Both the position numbers and the translations under genes were made by a program. Shown piece after piece: positions 1 to 10,302 of a DNA stretch of 64,000 nt (position 1 is the first letter of the stretch; every line of letters starts with the position of its first letter). Origin of the DNA: Lineus longissimus (lineage: Eukaryota > Nemertea > Pilidiophora > Heteronemertea > Lineidae); contig NC_088308.1 in the NCBI RefSeq assembly GCF_910592395.1, positions 11,423,001-11,487,000 on the forward strand, written 5' to 3'. The notes under the pieces are model-generated. The model was not told the origin of the DNA. It searched no databases and was given only the letters and a program-made list of their open reading frames with translations.

Positions 1-2263
1 GATTTTGACAAGTGAGGGAATGTGAAATAGCTTTTACAACATCCTCATTGATCAGACTAGTTTCTCTTGGAAGACGAGACAACGCATCTGCAGCTGCATT
101 GCTCTTTCCAGCAAAATATTCGATGGTAAAGTCATAAGCTGACAACTCAGCTAACCAGCGGTGCCCTGTGGCATCGAGCTTCGCACTCGTCAATACATAT
201 GTCAGCGGATTATTGTCAGTCTTGACTCTGAACTCTGCCCCGAATAAATAGTCCTTAAACTTGTCAGTCACTGCCCACTTCAGCCCCAAGAACTCTAACT
301 TGTGAGTGGGGTAGTTCCTTTCTGAAGCGGACAGTCCTCTACTAGCAAAATATATAGGTTTTCTAACATCATCCTGGTACTGGTATAATATAGCTCCAAG
401 GCCATCTCTCGAAGCATCTATTTCTAACTCATATGGCAAAGAATAATCTGCAAAGCCAAGGACTGGAGGAGAGCACAATGATTCATTCAAATTTTGAAAT
501 GCGGTTTGTTCTTCCTCTCCCCAGCGAAACGGCGGCTTGTCTTTTTGCCTTTTCTTAGTAGAATGACCTTGGAGTAAACAATTCAAAGGTTTAGCTAACT
601 TAGCATAATCCTTGATGAACCTTCGATTGTATGATAATGATGTGAAACCGAGATAACGCCCGAGTTCATCAACCGACTGAGGAGGTGGCCAGTCTCGCAC
701 AGCCTGAACTTTGTCAGGGTCCATCTCAATGCCTTTTTGGAAACATAATACCCTAGATATTTGACTCGATTTAAGAGGAACTGGCATTTAGAAGGCTTTA
801 ACTTGAGTCCGGCTTTGTGTAACTTGTCAAAAATGATTTCAAGACGGTCTAAATGTTGCTCTACAGTAGAACTAAAAATGATGACATCGTCCAAATACAC
901 TAAACACATCTCAAGATTTACATCGCGCAAAGCCAGCTCCATAGAGACGCTGGAATGTACTGGGAGCATTTGTAGCCCCAAACGGCATAACGTTACATTC
1001 ATAAAAACCCAGCGGTCCCACAGAAAACGCAGTCCTCTCCTTATGTTCTTCCTCTAACTCCACTTGCCAATAGCCTGCCTTCAGATCAAGACAGGAGAAC
1101 CAGGAAGAACCAGCAATAGAATCTAGAGTCTCATCAATTCTAGGCAATGACTATGAATCCTTGATGGTCCGTTTATTAAGTGCCCTCAGATCAATGCAGA
1201 ATCTGAGAGACCCATCTTTTTTTCGTACTAGTACAACAGGAGAACAGTAAGGGCTCTTAGACTCACGGATGACTCCCGTGTCTAACATTTTCTGTAAATG
1301 AACCCTCACATCCTCGTACATGTTCGGTGGAATTCTCCTATGCCTAATCTTAAATGGCTTATCATCGGACAAATCAATACGATGCTTCAAGACATTTGTC
1401 TTGCCCATCTCTGACTCTGACTTGGCAAACACATGTTTCCATTTCAACAAACGATTTTTCAATTCAGAGAAATGTTCTGAGTCCATGTCAGACGGAAACT
1501 TGAAAAGTTGAAGAAAATCAGAATCAGGCATTTCATCAGAGGTATCGGAGACTTCTGCAGCAGTCTCGATCCCAGATGCATTGGGAAAAGAAGTATCTTC
1601 AATGTCCATAGTAGGCGGAGAAATATCTAAGTTGGCTTCTGAAATACTACAAAGAACGGAACGCTTTGGTATGGTAACTGGAGTATTCGAAACATTCTTT
1701 AAAATAACCGAGACTTTCTGAGATGCACTGCGAGAAGACACTTTCTGAAGAGAAGAAACAAGTACAAGTCCACCTGGAATTGGCCTGGAAGATTCAGTAA
1801 CAACATTGGCAGAGTGACCTAATTTACAACGAGTAATCCCCTTTATTGAAATCTGAGAGTTGCTGTTAATTGTAACAGACTTACATGTTGTAACATTCCC
1901 TACAGTACTACCGGACAGGCAGTAACTGCGTAAAGTATCACGCCAAACATAATCCTCAACGTTACATCTCTCCGGAGCCAACTCAGCAAGCACATTAGTT
2001 CCAAGTAGAAGTGGAACAAGACGGTTATAATTTGTATCTGGCACAACTAGAAGTAAAATGTCGAGGCGACAGGAACCGAGGGTCAAAGGTAATTTGACAT
2101 AGCCCATATAGGGTAAATTATCTCCTGTCGCACTCTGTATATCTATAAAATCATCCAAAGGATGAATGTTTTCATCGGGAAAATTCTCTGAAAAATAAGT
2201 AGTAGAAATGGTGGAGACCACAGAACCAGTATCAAGAAGACAATCAATATTTGTCTCCTTCAA
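1..2263 (-). pseudogene. Gypsy-type pol: aspartic protease, reverse transcriptase, RNase H (disrupted)
   Basis: Minus-strand reading starts with an aspartic protease ([12 protein letters not shown], active site DTG, about residue 11). RT follows (segment LDLKAGYWQVELEEE, then PFGATNAPSTFQR), then the catalytic box CLVYLDDVIIFS near 905. From about 723 to position 1 the frame is open through RNase H (EIDASRDGLGA, KTDNNPLTYV) and runs off the window. Breaks: an in-frame TAG at 1151-1153 in the motif that normally reads DSYPLPRIDE, an extra base near 945 just before the YLDD segment, and an extra A near 737. The protease frame opens upstream of 2263 without an ATG, so pol was probably expressed by frameshift from gag. 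Family assignment rests on motif recognition. Confidence 0.85.
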
Positions 2264-2316
2264 TAAAACAGTGGTCTCAGACGCCTTTCCTATCAGAGAA
2301 TTGTGGGGTCGGGGCT

Positions 2317-3612
2317 TTACTCTTTGTCCCCTTGACCGCCCCCGACCAAGGGTGCGTTGGCGTTTCCCAACCGCTTGTTCTTATTCTGTAGTTTGAAACA
2401 ATCATCGATGTGATGACCCTTCTTCTTGCAGTAACTACAAATACCTGCATAATAGGACTTTCCACCTGAAGAAGAATGTGTAGAGGTGGTAGTAGAATCT
2501 GCAAAAGAAGAAGTTTGATCTGCTCTCTTAGCAGCCTCACGAGCTTTCTCTTTCTTCAAAGTGGCCAGCTCACCTTCAAGAGCAGTAACTTTCTTCAAAA
2601 TCAAGTCAAGCTTGTTTACCTCCGCGGCAGTAGAGCTATTGCTAAGCTGTTGGACCGGTTTAGGTTTCCCTAAACCCATCTCCTGCTCCACCTGCCGGGC
2701 CGCCACTAAAAGCTCGCTATAACCACGACCTGCATCGTAAAAGTGTCTAGTTGCCGACTTCACATCCTTTGACCTGAGGCCAGACCAAAATTTTTGTCTC
2801 AACATGGCCTGGGCCTGAGGACCGGTACAATATGTGTCATCGGGGCACCTAGAAAGAATCTCCCTAATTCGGCAACCCCAAGCCGCAACGTTTTCATCCG
2901 GTTCCTGCGACGATGCGTAGAATTTCGCCAACACCGGTTCAGATGTTAATACCTCCCCAAACATTTTGTCAAACTCCCCAATGACCTCATGCGGGTCGAA
3001 GAGCCCCTCCCCAAACTGCAATAAACATTCTGTAGCCATACCCATCAATGATCTCCTGATAGCACCTACAATGGTCTGCATAGGTAGTCCAAGTTCAACA
3101 AGTAAACCCTTTACCTCAGCCCTCCACTGGCGATATGACACCTCTGACTTTTTGTCGCCAGAGAAAGAACCTAAACGTGGAGTACTGACTTCATAACGAG
3201 GCTGCCTTGAACTGTCAGTTTGATTCAACTGAAAAGAAAGTTTCTTTCTCTCAGACCCTATAGGTGGTAACTTTGATCTAATACTATCACTATCATGATC
3301 AGCTGAAAGGGAAGATGCAAGAGGATGAGGGGAAGATGGTGGCATATGAGGTGGACTGACCCCAGCATACCCACCAGGGGGTGGGGGCGACCGAGGTGTA
3401 GCAGTAGCACCCTGCGGCGTACTATGCCGCAGCAAATCTCCCATCGTTCTACCCCGTCCAACATTAGCACGAGAAGTAAAATTGAAAATATGTCCACGAC
3501 CCATTGCATTTGTCTTAACTGGGTTTGAGACGGTAGACGATGTTGCAGTATGATAGGTTGAGGGTGTCCTCATACTTATACATATTTGTTGATAGTCATC
3601 TGATATTTTCAT
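2317..3612 (-). CDS. Gypsy-type gag with CCHC zinc knuckle
   Basis: Intact 431-codon ORF. The N-terminal third is Pro/Gly/Ser-rich and basic. The middle (about residues 140-330) is a helical capsid-like segment with the pattern Y-x2-WR, as in retrotransposon gag. A coiled-coil-like helix (about 335-375) follows, then a single zinc knuckle [14 protein letters not shown] (C-x2-C-x4-H-x4-C) near residue 395. The role would be to assemble the cytoplasmic particle and bind element RNA. It sits directly upstream of the protease/RT frame, in a different frame, consistent with programmed frameshifting. The start at 3612 is the first ATG; a second ATG 13 codons in is equally possible. Unlike pol it carries no disabling change. 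Confidence 0.8.
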   Translation of the reverse strand: MKISDDYQQICISMRTPSTYHTATSSTVSNPVKTNAMGRGHIFNFTSRANVGRGRTMGDLLRHSTPQGATATPRSPPPPGGYAGVSPPHMPPSSPHPLASSLSADHDSDSIRSKLPPIGSERKKLSFQLNQTDSSRQPRYEVSTPRLGSFSGDKKSEVSYRQWRAEVKGLLVELGLPMQTIVGAIRRSLMGMATECLLQFGEGLFDPHEVIGEFDKMFGEVLTSEPVLAKFYASSQEPDENVAAWGCRIREILSRCPDDTYCTGPQAQAMLRQKFWSGLRSKDVKSATRHFYDAGRGYSELLVAARQVEQEMGLGKPKPVQQLSNSSTAAEVNKLDLILKKVTALEGELATLKKEKAREAAKRADQTSSFADSTTTSTHSSSGGKSYYAGICSYCKKKGHHIDDCFKLQNKNKRLGNANAPLVGGGQGDKE

Positions 3613-5834
3613 TCACTCCTTGTCTTCGCTGTTATGCGCCTGATTTTCCAAATGGCATCTGGTGATAATTTCAAAGCGGAAGACATGGATTTGACTGCTA
3701 CTACTGGTTCTGGTATAGGGTCCAATACGACAGAAGTTTTGAATATTTGTTTGGAGATGATCAAAGATCTCGACTTCAGTCAAAGGGAGGCCCTCATGAA
3801 GGCCTTGGGTGAGTCGCAGCCCAAACCGAAGTCTGAACCTGTAAGTGCACAGCAACCTGTAACTTCAGTTCTGCAAATATCACTAGTATGGTATAATCCA
3901 AAGAGCAAGTATAGTTTTACCTAAACCTACAAATAGACAATTTCAAAGTACGAAAGAATATGATATAGAGTAAGTATTGTTTCACCAAAACCAACTGCAA
4001 GAAAATATTACAAAGTACAAGATGAAAGAATAGCAAAGAAGTATGATAAATATCTGTAATGTCTTCACCGAAGAAAATACTAACTCCAAAACCTGGAGAG
4101 CATACAACACTCTGGGTAAAGAGATGAACAAAGATGACCTGTAAAATAATCAAACACAATGAGATCTCACAGTTGAAAGATGATCGGCATCCACAAGACA
4201 GCTGTAACAGTTGTAGTGGAAGTTGCAGTTGCAGATCAATGAACCAGGCAGAAGTCCACGTCAACACGGTGTAGAAATCTTGGAGACCAAGTACCAAACC
4301 ATCACCTTGCCAAAGGAAAATGTTCACAATTAATGATCAATAATATAAGTGCAAGTACTAAAGACTCACAAATAATACCAATGATGATAAATCAAATCAA
4401 TCCAAAGTCACAAAGGACACCCTGTATAAATGATAAAATTGTACTACAATATGGAACACACTGTATGCTGAAACAAAAATGAACTGTAAAGTCCACCAAG
4501 AAACATCAAAGTGATTCCACACACTGTAAGGTTCACCAAGTACCAACAAAGAAATACATAGGATCACCTGACCAAAACAAAGTAAACTCAAACCGAGTCA
4601 CCCTGTACCTGACAACTAAATCAAAACCACAAGAAAATCCAAAATGACCCAAGAAATTCAAAGTAGTACCACCAAAGTTATTATCATAATTCAAGCGAAC
4701 ATTATCGAAACCTATTCGATTAATGACGGCAAGTTACGCAACGGCCAGGTCGACAAAGTCAACAAAAATTCAAACCGTCTAAATGTCAACAAAAATTACC
4801 CTGTCTGCGTATGACCTAAACACATCATTGGAAACCAAAAGAATCTTCATGCAAAATAATACACTACTAAGTACATGCGATGCACAAAGACACCATAGGA
4901 AAATAATTGTCAAATAAATTATTTCCAAAATAACTCAAAATCACATGCACTAAGTTTCAAGCATGCAGCATAATGTCACCAGAAAGGAAGGCACCCACAG
5001 CAAAACCAAGTAAAGACACAAAGTCCCCAAGTGTCACTAGACACCAAAAACACAGGTACACTATCCCTTTAAATTTTCAAAAACCCAACTACACTGCATG
5101 GCTGAAAATGTGTCAAAAATTCACAAACAGAATTTTACATAAATTGGTTACAATGACATGCAAACTGAATACAACAACACACAAGCATTCTGTTACAAAC
5201 AGAAAGAAATGACAAATCAAAGATAATATAAACTTAAAAGTTCAAATGAAATGAGAATACATGAAGAATGAAAATGAAATGATGAATGAGTTAGCAAAGA
5301 GAACCAAAACTGTCCATGTTACGAACACAGAAAAAGTCAGTTCATAATGTCAGTGTCAAAGGTCAAAGTCGGATGTCCACAGCGGAAGTCTTGCACGAGT
5401 CAGTCATGTACACGGTGTACAGCGCAATACGCGGAATACACAGTCAAGCAATACACGGAGTCAAAAGTCACAGCGCGATGCGCGAGACAACGCGAAATAT
5501 ATGCGGGAACGCGGCGAACACTAAAGATGGACCGGTCAAAAGAAAGAACAGTGTCGCAAGTGCACAATGCATCGACGTCAAAACGACAATGGCGGTCTGC
5601 CGAAGTCAAAACATCACGAAGATGTGAAAAAAACCCAGACGATCACTGGGCGAATCACTCCCACGACGAAGAACACAACTGCTGGCAGCAGACGATAGAA
5701 ATTACTCACGTCGACGACTCCATGACAGCACACACGACTTCCTCCTGAAGGTTTCGGAAACACCCGTCAGCCATCTTGAATTTTTAAATCACAAAGGAAT
5801 GTCCAAGGAATACCTATACCCAAATAAAGTTCAA
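3613..5834 (-). other. Retrotransposon 5' leader, no gag or pol frame
   Basis: About 2.2 kb between the primer-binding site and gag. It is A-rich on the plus strand (C/T-rich on the sense minus strand), with many short ORFs that overlap on both strands and lack family motifs. Between 5316 and 5750 the base composition becomes GC-richer with many CG dinucleotides, possibly the transcribed leader near the LTR. The only coding-looking stretch is the antisense exon-like segment at 3652-3840, listed separately. Confidence 0.5.
3652..3840 (+). other. Exon-like antisense ORF inside the retrotransposon leader
   Basis: On the plus strand, opposite to gag/pol, an ATG in good context (aaATGG) at 3652 opens a 63-codon frame (MASGDNFKAEDMDLTATTGS...) with a predicted amphipathic helix (CLEMIKDLDFSQREALMKAL). 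It ends in a perfect splice donor, GTAAGT at 3841-3846. Residue composition looks like a genuine soluble protein N-terminus. No downstream exon was identified. It may be an antisense accessory gene of the element, a captured host exon, or chance. No family is recognised. Confidence 0.3.
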
Positions 5835-5849
5835 ACGGCTGAGCCCCCA
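5835..5849 (-). other. Candidate tRNA primer-binding site
   Basis: Immediately inside the LTR, the minus strand reads TGGGGGCTCAGCCG. The first nine bases match the complement of a tRNA-Pro 3' end (known from gammaretroviruses and some Gypsy elements); later bases diverge. Its position two bases from the LTR end supports the call. Confidence 0.5.
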
Positions 5850-5851
5850 AA

Positions 5852-6210
5852 TGTAATACTGAATTAAATCAGTCATCAGTTCCACAGATTCACTGTTCCA
5901 ATCCTTGTGACATTGTTGATGGAGGAAAAGGAAGAAATCAAATATGAGGAAATGTTTATATTAAAATCATCTGACCAGGTCTACAACATGCATGTTCACA
6001 GTTCGGGATCCCAAGGCTAACTGAATTTGGAGGGAAACTCAGTAGACCAGGAAAACTATACAAACAATAATAGCTGATAAAGCACATGCAATGAAATGAC
6101 ATAAGGCTCAGGGACCGTGAAGGCCCAAAATAACCTGAGCTAAACCATTGGTCATAGCAGACTTAAAGGGGGAATAAACTCTTCAAACTGTTCAAATTGA
6201 ACCTGTTACA
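5852..6210 (-). repeat. 5' long terminal repeat (359 bp)
   Basis: The segment begins TGTAATACTG and ends CCTGTTACA on the plus strand, giving the canonical TG...CA ends with the inverted pair TGTAA/TTACA. It adjoins the candidate primer-binding site on the inner side and Harbinger sequence on the outer side. The second LTR needed to prove the limits is outside the window. Confidence 0.65.
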
Positions 6211-6293
6211 TTAGCACTACCCCTGCCATGACTAGGAATCCCCCTTGAACATTGTCGCATGTGTTCATGCACTCTTTGGCCAAGGATACTCAC

Positions 6294-6636
6294 CTGAAGC
6301 AAGGAACCGGAGGGTCAGTGCAAGTCTTTCTGCAGCAGGTTTAGATTCCCTTAATTGGGTGTCTTGCTTTGCAATAAGGGGTGAAACCTTAGCCAGGAGT
6401 TCCTCAAATGCCCCATCATCCATTCTCAGGAAGTTCTTATAGGAGGGCTTATCGCTCATCCTCAACTCCCTCAGTAGGCAATGGTATGCTCCATGCTGCT
6501 GCCTCATTTGGATCCACGGTCTGGTCCACAGTCTCTTGACTTCCTTTTTCCTCCGCCTTTGCCGTCTTGACAAGACAATTGCCAAAACTGTGGCAGAAGC
6601 AGCCACAACACATGTGCTCTCCTTGAATTCATCCAT
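6294..6636 (-). pseudogene. PIF/Harbinger transposase, first exon
   Basis: The minus-strand ATG at 6636 opens MDEFKESTCVV..., a HARBI1-type N-terminal domain with FLRMDDGAFEELL and the conserved ERLALTLRFLASG. The exon ends at a strong donor (CAG, then GTGAGT) at 6293. The following exons should lie below 6294, but the LTR retrotransposon begins at 6210, so the gene was split by that insertion. The C-terminal Harbinger exons at 6790-7383 lie upstream, so they belong to another copy or to a rearranged one. Confidence 0.6.
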
Positions 6637-6789
6637 GATCTTCCCACCAAAAAAATGTCCCGCTCTGTTTTTACAACAAACTTCCAACATATTCCCAACA
6701 AATTTCCAACTCTCTTAAAATAGTGTACACAGGGCATGTTGTAAAAATGTTGTAAAAATGTTGGAGAAATGTTGGAGAAATGTTGCCAA

Positions 6790-7383
6790 TGTACACCCTG
6801 TCTCTGAAGAGATTGCCTCGCATATGTGCCTCAACGCGATGAGCCTCCAATTCTGGCTGTTCGTACCGTATTGGACGGGGGTCGTCATCTTGCGGCGGGA
6901 TGGCATTATTTCGTTGAATGGCAAGGTTGTGAAGACAGGCCGTGGCTACAATGATAGCCATACTAACCTGCAGCTGAATAAAACGTGTATGATAAGTATA
7001 CTCCCGGAGTTTGTTAATGCCTGTGCTTAAAGGCTGGCGAGATCAACAATTTCAAAGTTAAAACATGATATTGAGATGTTCATAAATTTACCTGACATCG
7101 GAGGGAATTGTGGTCGCCAACAGAGTTGAATCGTTTCTTCAATATGCCATACGCTCTTTCTATCAGACCTCTTGTCCTCCTTTGCGCTGTGTTATATCTC
7201 GTCTCCGCGGGTGTTCTTGGATTGCGAATTGGTGTCATCATATAGGGTCGACAAGTATAGGCTGGATCCCCGAGTAGGACTCCACGATTTGCCCCACTAT
7301 CAAATTGCCTGAACAGACGAGACTCTTCAAAAATTCTCGAATCGTGAGCTGATCCGTACCATCGTGCAACCACATGTGTGAAC
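6790..7383 (-). pseudogene. PIF/Harbinger transposase, catalytic part, spliced and truncated
   Basis: Minus-strand coding 7383-7092 (YGSAHDSRIF, GVLLGDPAY with a catalytic Asp, RGLIERAYGILKKRF with the catalytic Glu) ends at donor CAG|GTAAAT. An intron 7091-6968 ends in CTGCAG, and the frame continues at 6967 (MAIIVATACLHNLAI), the usual HARBI1 C-terminal helix. The 5' part is cut near 7383 where LINE sequence begins. The C-terminus runs into a short repeat with gttgtaaaaatgttggagaa units near 6730-6790. It cuts and inserts DNA at 3-bp targets in the family. This copy is a fragment. Confidence 0.65.
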
Positions 7384-8201
7384 ATCATCAGGTGATTGCA
7401 AACAAACTGACAATTCAAGCTGTAGTATCGCTTCCTGTTGATGAATCCTCATATACTACTGGTGTCAACATGCCAATCACCTATTCAAAGGATTATCTAA
7501 TGCGTCTATCCAAACGGAACATTGATCATGACCACAGCTGGATTAACAACTTGAAGGCATTTGTAAAGCATGCTATATTACCAAAAGCATTCAAACGGAC
7601 TCACAGAGGAAAGCGAGCTGGTGTACATTTCCATGTCAAAAGGAAAAAGACATCTGAACTGACTGTGGCTGTTCTGAATGCCCAGTCCATAAGGAACAAA
7701 GTAGACACTATACATGACATCATTATAGAACATGATATTGACATTTTCGCCTTCACAGAAACATGGGTGACCTCAAAGGCCAAGGATGAGATGTTTCTAA
7801 AGGCCCTTGCAATATCAGGCTACAAACTTTTTAGTGTGCCACGCAAGGGAAACCGTGGATGGGGTGGACTTGCTATACTCTACAAATCCAGTCTGACAGT
7901 CTCTTCTTGCTCTGCTGATCTGAACACCACTAGTTTTGAAACATGCAATGTCATCTTCAGCGTTGGTGGAAAGTGTCTTAATGTGAGTGTTATCTACAGG
8001 CCCCCACCATCTAAGAAAAATAATCTCACTGTTCCACTCTTCTTTGATGAATTCTCACCATTTCTTCATGACACTGCAATTCGTCCCGGGGACATTTTCA
8101 TTACCGGTGACATCAACTTTCATCTTGATGTGCCCAGTGAATCAACAACCCGCCGATTTCTCGATCTTGTGCAGTCATGTAACTTAGTCCAACACATATA
8201 T
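7384..8201 (+). pseudogene. Non-LTR retrotransposon ORF2 fragment: AP-endonuclease domain
   Basis: Open plus-strand frame with the pattern RGKRAG followed by VAVLNAQSIRNKV, AFTETWV (catalytic Glu), GGLAILYKS, VIYRPPP and ITGDINFHLD (GDxN). This is an exonuclease-endonuclease-phosphatase domain as in CR1/L2-type LINEs, which nicks target DNA for reverse transcription. The upstream ATG at 7374 belongs to the junction with Harbinger, not to the LINE. The frame stops where the Harbinger end (GGCCCGTATTC) begins at 8202, so RT is missing, apparently cut off by that insertion. Confidence 0.7.
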
Positions 8202-10190
8202 GGCCCGTATTCTTGAACCCACCTTTAATTTAGTTTAAATAGGGCTAAAGTAGGCCTTTATTAAGGCCACCTTTACTAAGGAGTTCCTTTGTTAAAGGCA
8301 CCTATAAGAAATGGTATTCAAGAACCACACTTTAACCTCCCTTATAAGGTCCACCTTTACCTCAAAGTTGCTAAAGGGTCCCTTTGAATAAGGGACACTT
8401 TCAATAAGGCTCCCTTTATCCTTATAATGATCTGAGGTAACAGGACGATGTCAGTTTTGAAGTCCCGTGTAATAACTATAGTGATTACACTACCATTGTT
8501 ATATTATGCCGTGGTCTTGATTTGAAGTGAAGTATATGCAGCTAGGCCTAAATAGATGAGAGTTCATTGGGTAGTGCGGCTGTGGAAGCGACAAGTAATT
8601 GTACTCAAATTTTGCGGACAACCAACATGCTGAAAACAGGAAAAACCAACGGTTTTCCGGATGACGGCAAAACACAAAAATCGCGTAGACGGTTCAGTGA
8701 AATAGAAAAACAGTTACTAATGCAACTGGTCACTAAGGAAAAGCATACTAGACCAGCGGGTAAATACTACTAAGGTTCTGACTGCCAAAAATGGAGCCTG
8801 GGACAGAATCACGAAAAAGTTCAATGCGCAGCCAGGTATCAAACCTTGCGATACTACACAGCTTAAGAAAGTTATCGATAATTTGAAAGTGAAGGCAAAG
8901 AAAGACGTTGCACAGGAAAAGAAATGTCGCCAACTGACGGGAGGTGGATCAATGGAGAAAGATTCCGTCGCTGATGATGTATCCCACATGGTAGCATCCA
9001 ATTGTAGCGAAGTACTCCACCCACTGGATAACGACTATGACGATGATACAGGGTATCATAAACCAGAAGGTAAAGTATTGACTTAATACTATACAGCATT
9101 GTTTTAATCGAAATAAATAATCTGCCACATTGTGGTGGCTCATAACTGATAACACTCATCACAAAAAGGTAGCACTAATTCGTTCAAATTAATTTTCAAC
9201 TCTTTTCACTCTTCGTATTAAACTGACAGTCCAATATATGGCTCCGTTCTCCAAGTACCACGTATCCATCACACACATGATAACTGCATTGAATTGAAGA
9301 GCATTAATTAGGGTCCTTTTCCAGCTTTATGGAATTGAAGCCACAAAAACAAAACTGTTCAGCATTTATCTAGACCAAACGGAAAACTAAAAATGTTTTA
9401 CTTCTGGCTTAAGCAAGAGGTTTAAAAAGGTCCCTATTGAATCAAAATGGCAAATTGAATTCTTCAAAACCTCGGTTTTTTAGCTAAGAAAACAAAGCCA
9501 TCCGCTAGCGCCGGAAAGCCTGACGACTACGAGGACTCATCTGAATCTGATGAACCCCAAGTCATTGAAGAATTAGACGAACCAAACACACCCATTACTG
9601 AAGCCCGCTGTATTCGAAACGTGAAGGAGAGGCCCCGTAGTAAATCTCCATCAGCCGTAGGCAACCGCGCGAACGCAGTTGATTCAGCTTTGGCAATGCA
9701 GAGGGAAGAGCACGAATTCCAGATGAAGTATCTGGAGAACAAAATTAAATTTGAAAAAGACGAGCACGAACAACGGATGGAGGTGTTCAGGTTGCAGCAG
9801 TCGTTTTGGACGAAGCTGAATAGTCGAGGATTCCAAGCAGTCACATGTCCAGGCGCCACAGCCAACAATGCTGTTGATGACTACCAACTATCTTCACCAG
9901 TTTATACACAGTTGTAATAGGTAAACTTGTTACTTTTGATGCACAATTAAATCCCTTTGGTACATTGTACATGAACAGCAGATCTGCATTCTCCGCAAAC
10001 AATAGTGGCATATCTAAAAAAAAATGGCGTCCGACTCAAATCTTCTCGGAATGTGCTGATAAACTTTCTCAAAATTTGTGACCGTAATGAACTCTCACAA
10101 TTCCAATACGATACTAAACGAATTTAAAGTATACCAAGATCCTCTATGACTATTTTAAACTATATCTTAAGGTGTTTTACACTACTAATT
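8202..10190 (+). mobile_element. Harbinger-type element, one end with Myb-like gene
   Basis: Begins with GGCCCGTATTCTTGAACC, a Harbinger-like terminal sequence, followed by about 200 bp of short repeats (taaaggc, cctttaata). It holds the Myb/SANT-like gene at 8627-9917. No transposase and no second inverted terminus are visible before the LINE that starts near 10190, so the far half is missing or the limit is uncertain. Confidence 0.45.
8627..9917 (+). pseudogene. Harbinger Myb/SANT-like DNA-binding protein, two exons
   Basis: Exon 1 (ATG 8627 to 9069) encodes RRRFSEIEKQLLMQLV, then after a one-base frame change near 8745 NGAWDRITKKFNAQPG and LKKVIDNLKVKAKKD. This is the Myb_DNA-bind_5 pattern found in Harbinger ORF1 proteins and the NAIF1/FSBP relatives. 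The intron 9070-9483 (GTAAAG...TTTTTTAG) is phase 1. Exon 2 (9484-9917) holds an acidic stretch (DYEDSSESDEP) and a long Glu/Lys coiled coil (about HEFQMKYLENKIKFEKDEHE). The partner protein takes the transposase to the nucleus and to the element ends. The frameshift disables this copy. Confidence 0.6.
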
Positions 10191-10302
10191 GGTCGGATTT
10201 TATTCTCAACCTGACTCTTCGTTCCCGCGCTCCCAGCACTGTGTGTTTGCATAGTGTGATGCACTAGGCACCCGTGTACATTCTGTCAACAGCTGAGCAA
10301 AC

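Larger units (their letters stand above)
1..6210 (-). mobile_element. Ty3/Gypsy-type LTR retrotransposon, 3' part outside window
   Basis: On the minus strand the order is 5' LTR (5852-6210), primer-binding site, long leader, gag with a CCHC knuckle (2317-3612), then pol with protease, reverse transcriptase and RNase H (2263 to beyond position 1). Integrase and the 3' LTR lie outside the window. The RT-RNase H series and the YLDD box are of Ty3/Gypsy type. Pol carries one in-frame stop and two single-base frameshifts, so this copy cannot make a full polyprotein. The element lies just downstream of a Harbinger exon splice donor, so it appears to have inserted into that Harbinger gene. The expected 5-bp target duplication would be the bases from 6211 (ttagc), but the matching copy is not visible. 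Confidence 0.85.

Noticed and set aside
5316-5748. Two overlapping plus-strand ORFs of 103 and 133 codons in the LTR-element leader
   Set aside because: Same sequence in two frames, no motif, biased composition from a CG-rich leader.
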